The position numbers were made by a program, and so were the translations under genes. From an uncultured Granulosicoccaceae bacterium (GTDB taxonomy: Bacteria; Pseudomonadota; Gammaproteobacteria; Granulosicoccales; Granulosicoccaceae), in the NCBI GenBank assembly GCA_937958675.1, contig CALGND010000017.1, positions 95,595 to 159,594 of the forward strand: a stretch of 64,000 nt of DNA. The letters run 5' to 3'. Under the pieces are notes generated by a model that did not search any database, was not told the origin of the DNA, and saw only the letters and a list, made by a program, of their open reading frames with translations. Each line of letters begins with the position of its first letter. Positions within the stretch are counted from its first letter, which is position 1. Shown here in pieces: positions 62,090-64,000 of the stretch.

Positions 62090-64000
62090 ATGTTTCCGCG
62101 ACGAAAATGCACAGCTTCGGTACATAAAAAAGACACCGAGCCGCGTACAAACCTTAGCAATGATCGCATGATAGTTGAGAGGCTGCCGGCGCGTATCTTG
62201 TTGTCGGCAGACCTCCCAGGCCTAGACCTACTAGCCCTTGATACTACAACACCTTCAGATTCTGAACTGCAGCAGCGCTTACGTGCCGCACTGTTGAATC
62301 ATCAATCGACGGCTGATCTTGCGGATCCAGTTCTTGCCGATCCGTCTGGCTTGGACGATGATGTTGTCGCATCACGTGTCTTGATTGTGGTGGATCCTCA
62401 GGTCACCAATTACCAACAGTTGATTGCTGACGTAAGCAGCACGGCCCCACAAAATACTGAGTTAACAATACTGGTACTTGAGCCTGGACAGGATGGACTG
62501 AGCCAGATATCCAAGCAGCTTTCCACTCTGGATGACATCGATGCGGTACATCTGTTTTCGCACAGTAACAGCAGTGGCATAACCTTAGGCAATGACCAAC
62601 TATCTCTTGCCAACCTAGCAGATAACACGGCTCAACTTGAACTGTGGAAAAGCAGCTTATCGGACGATGCAGATATTTTAATTTATGGTTGTGATCTAGC
62701 GGGATCAAGTGACGGTCAGGCGTTGATTGAACAGATTTCCCAATTGACTGGCGCAGATGTCGCTGCAAGTGATAACACAACAGGTACAGCCGCTGCGGGT
62801 GGCGACTGGGAGCTCGAGTATCGCACGGGCGAAATTAACAGCGATGTGCCGATCAGCCTAGCAATGCAAGATGACTATGCGTCTGTGTTAGGGACATTTA
62901 CTGTGCTCAATACTAATGATTCCGGGGCGGGCTCCTTGCGAGAGGCAATTACTAATGCTAACGCTGCGGTTGGTGCTGATCAGATTAATTTTAATATTGC
63001 CGGAGGCGGGCCGCATGTTATTTCGTTGAGCTCCGCGTTGCCATCAATAACTGAAGAAGTTTTTATAGATGGAACCTCCGAGCCAGATTTCATTGGCAAT
63101 GGTAGTAATCCAATTGTCGTTATCGATGGTAATGATGTCAATGCCGATGGTATCAATGTCACCGCTACCGGGGGCAATTCTGAAATCAGAGGATTGGTTA
63201 TTCGTGATTTTGTTGATAATGCAATTTCAATCGACGCAGGTGCAGACAATGTTGTAGTCGCGGGCAATTTTCTGGGGAGTCTGGATACGACCGGATTAGA
63301 AGCCGCTGGAGAGTCTATAGGCGCTGCAATAGTTTATGTTGAAGGCGGCAACGCAGTAATAGGTGGTAACACAAATGCAGATCGAAACGTTATTGCTGGT
63401 GGCGCAAATGGCGTTGTCATCACTGGTTCGGTAGCGACCGGTGCTCAGGTCAGCGGTAACTTTATCGGAGTTGACGAGACGGGTAACAACGTCGTTGCGA
63501 TTAGCTTCGATGGTGTGCGTGTGGAATTTAACGCTGCTAATGCCATTATTGGTGGAGCCACTGCCGAGCATGGCAATTTGATCGCTGGGGTGGGCGAAGA
63601 CGGCATACATATCAGAGATGGTGGTTCCGACCTAGCAGCCGTTAGCAATAATGTCATTGGTGTATCGGAAAGTGGTGATATTAATCTTGGTATCGGCAGG
63701 GCTGGAATATTCCTCCAAAATAGCGTTGATTTCGTGACCATAAACGACAATCTGATAGCGGGTACTGCTGCATCGGGTATTGAAATCGACGGTACTAGTA
63801 ATGACACCATTATCCAAGGCAATGTGATTGGAACAGACGCAACGCTAAGCAGTAATTGGGGCACTGGCGAGAATGGGATACTGCTCCAAAATGGTGCTAT
63901 CGACACGGTCATTGGTGGTTATGCAGTCGGTCAAGGCAACGTTGTGGCCAACAGCGGTGCAGCCTCGGCAACAAATAACGCTGGAGTTGCAATCCAAGGC
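62090..64000 (+). CDS. Giant LEPR-XLL / DUF4347 beta-helix surface protein (5' part, runs off the window)
   Basis: The frame is open from the ATG at 62090 to the last base (637 codons) without a stop. Residues about 28-46 (MIVERLPARILLSADLPG) resemble the LEPR-XLL N-terminal signature of very large secreted proteins, in place of an ordinary Sec signal. DUF4347 spans about 97-255: RVLIVVDPQVTNYQQLIADV, VHLFSHSNSSGITLG with His158, and DADILIYGCDLAGSSDG with Cys201. The His-Cys order recalls caspase-like folds. From about 268, NTNDSGAGSLREAITNANA begins right-handed beta-helix repeats with recurring GN/VIGGN-type turns. No stop and no regular repeat period change is seen before the edge. Probably a cell-surface adhesin or similar, and the natural candidate substrate of module B. 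Confidence 0.85.
   Translation, partial: MFPRRKCTASVHKKDTEPRTNLSNDRMIVERLPARILLSADLPGLDLLALDTTTPSDSELQQRLRAALLNHQSTADLADPVLADPSGLDDDVVASRVLIVVDPQVTNYQQLIADVSSTAPQNTELTILVLEPGQDGLSQISKQLSTLDDIDAVHLFSHSNSSGITLGNDQLSLANLADNTAQLELWKSSLSDDADILIYGCDLAGSSDGQALIEQISQLTGADVAASDNTTGTAAAGGDWELEYRTGEINSDVPISLAMQDDYASVLGTFTVLNTNDSGAGSLREAITNANAAVGADQINFNIAGGGPHVISLSSALPSITEEVFIDGTSEPDFIGNGSNPIVVIDGNDVNADGINVTATGGNSEIRGLVIRDFVDNAISIDAGADNVVVAGNFLGSLDTTGLEAAGESIGAAIVYVEGGNAVIGGNTNADRNVIAGGANGVVITGSVATGAQVSGNFIGVDETGNNVVAISFDGVRVEFNAANAIIGGATAEHGNLIAGVGEDGIHIRDGGSDLAAVSNNVIGVSESGDINLGIGRAGIFLQNSVDFVTINDNLIAGTAASGIEIDGTSNDTIIQGNVIGTDATLSSNWGTGENGILLQNGAIDTVIGGYAVGQGNVVANSGAASATNNAGVAIQG

Noticed and set aside
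62403..62780. Minus-strand open frames inside the giant-protein gene
   Set aside because: They are antisense to a frame that is open for all 637 codons and has clear LEPR-XLL, DUF4347 and beta-helix features. They have no family resemblance.
63296..63912. Long minus-strand open frames near the right edge
   Set aside because: Antisense to the repetitive beta-helix part of the giant protein. Open antisense frames are expected from repetitive codon use.

Overview
The window looks like a chromosomal segment of a free-living, probably marine, gammaproteobacterium of moderate G+C. Evidence for this is the clpS-clpA pair next to infA, a DUF1249 (YqiB-type) gene, a system I ccmABCDEFGH cytochrome c maturation operon, and many acyl-CoA, ABC-uptake and c-di-GMP signalling genes. 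I cannot name the genus from sequence alone. I saw no rRNA, tRNA, CRISPR array, insertion sequence or prophage genes.

Layout. Bases 1-8.5 kb hold housekeeping genes (an O-antigen-ligase-like membrane protein, clpS, clpA, infA, DUF1249, a DUF4124 protein, crcB, serS) with a few REP-like repeats. Bases 8.5-16.9 kb form a minus-strand operon of a branched-chain-type ABC uptake system flanked by two AMP-forming acyl-CoA ligases. It diverges from a hybrid histidine kinase/OmpR-type regulator pair (17.0-19.6 kb). Bases 19.8-28.6 kb form a tightly overlapping plus-strand series: acyl-CoA thioesterase, acetoacetyl-CoA synthetase, DUF1285, then ccmA-H. Bases 28.7-33.6 kb hold a second branched-chain-type ABC system followed by a small BoxR-like HTH protein. 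Bases 33.6-39.1 kb carry two lipoproteins, a coiled-coil protein, an MFS transporter, an AEC transporter and a GlcD-type FAD oxidase. Bases 50.7-56.0 kb hold metabolic and accessory genes ending in a photolyase.

The most unusual content is a three-gene module present twice, at 39.3-44.2 kb and 56.2-62.0 kb. Each module has (1) a protein with two GAF-like domains, a membrane helix and a HlyD-type adaptor; (2) a PqqD-like domain fused to an intact M50 (site-2 protease type) membrane metalloprotease and another HlyD-type adaptor; and (3) a periplasmic HlyD/MFP-type adaptor, which in the second copy also has a C-terminal SPOR-like region. The second module runs directly into the start of a very large surface protein (from 62,090, open at the window edge) with an LEPR-XLL-like N-terminus, a DUF4347 domain and beta-helix repeats. 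The first module is followed by a diguanylate cyclase, a hybrid kinase with two Hpt domains and a REC-GGDEF-EAL protein. My inference is that this is an export or surface-anchoring system for giant proteins, possibly under c-di-GMP and phosphorelay control. There is no ABC ATPase or TolC-like gene beside either module, so its energy source and outer-membrane partner are unknown.
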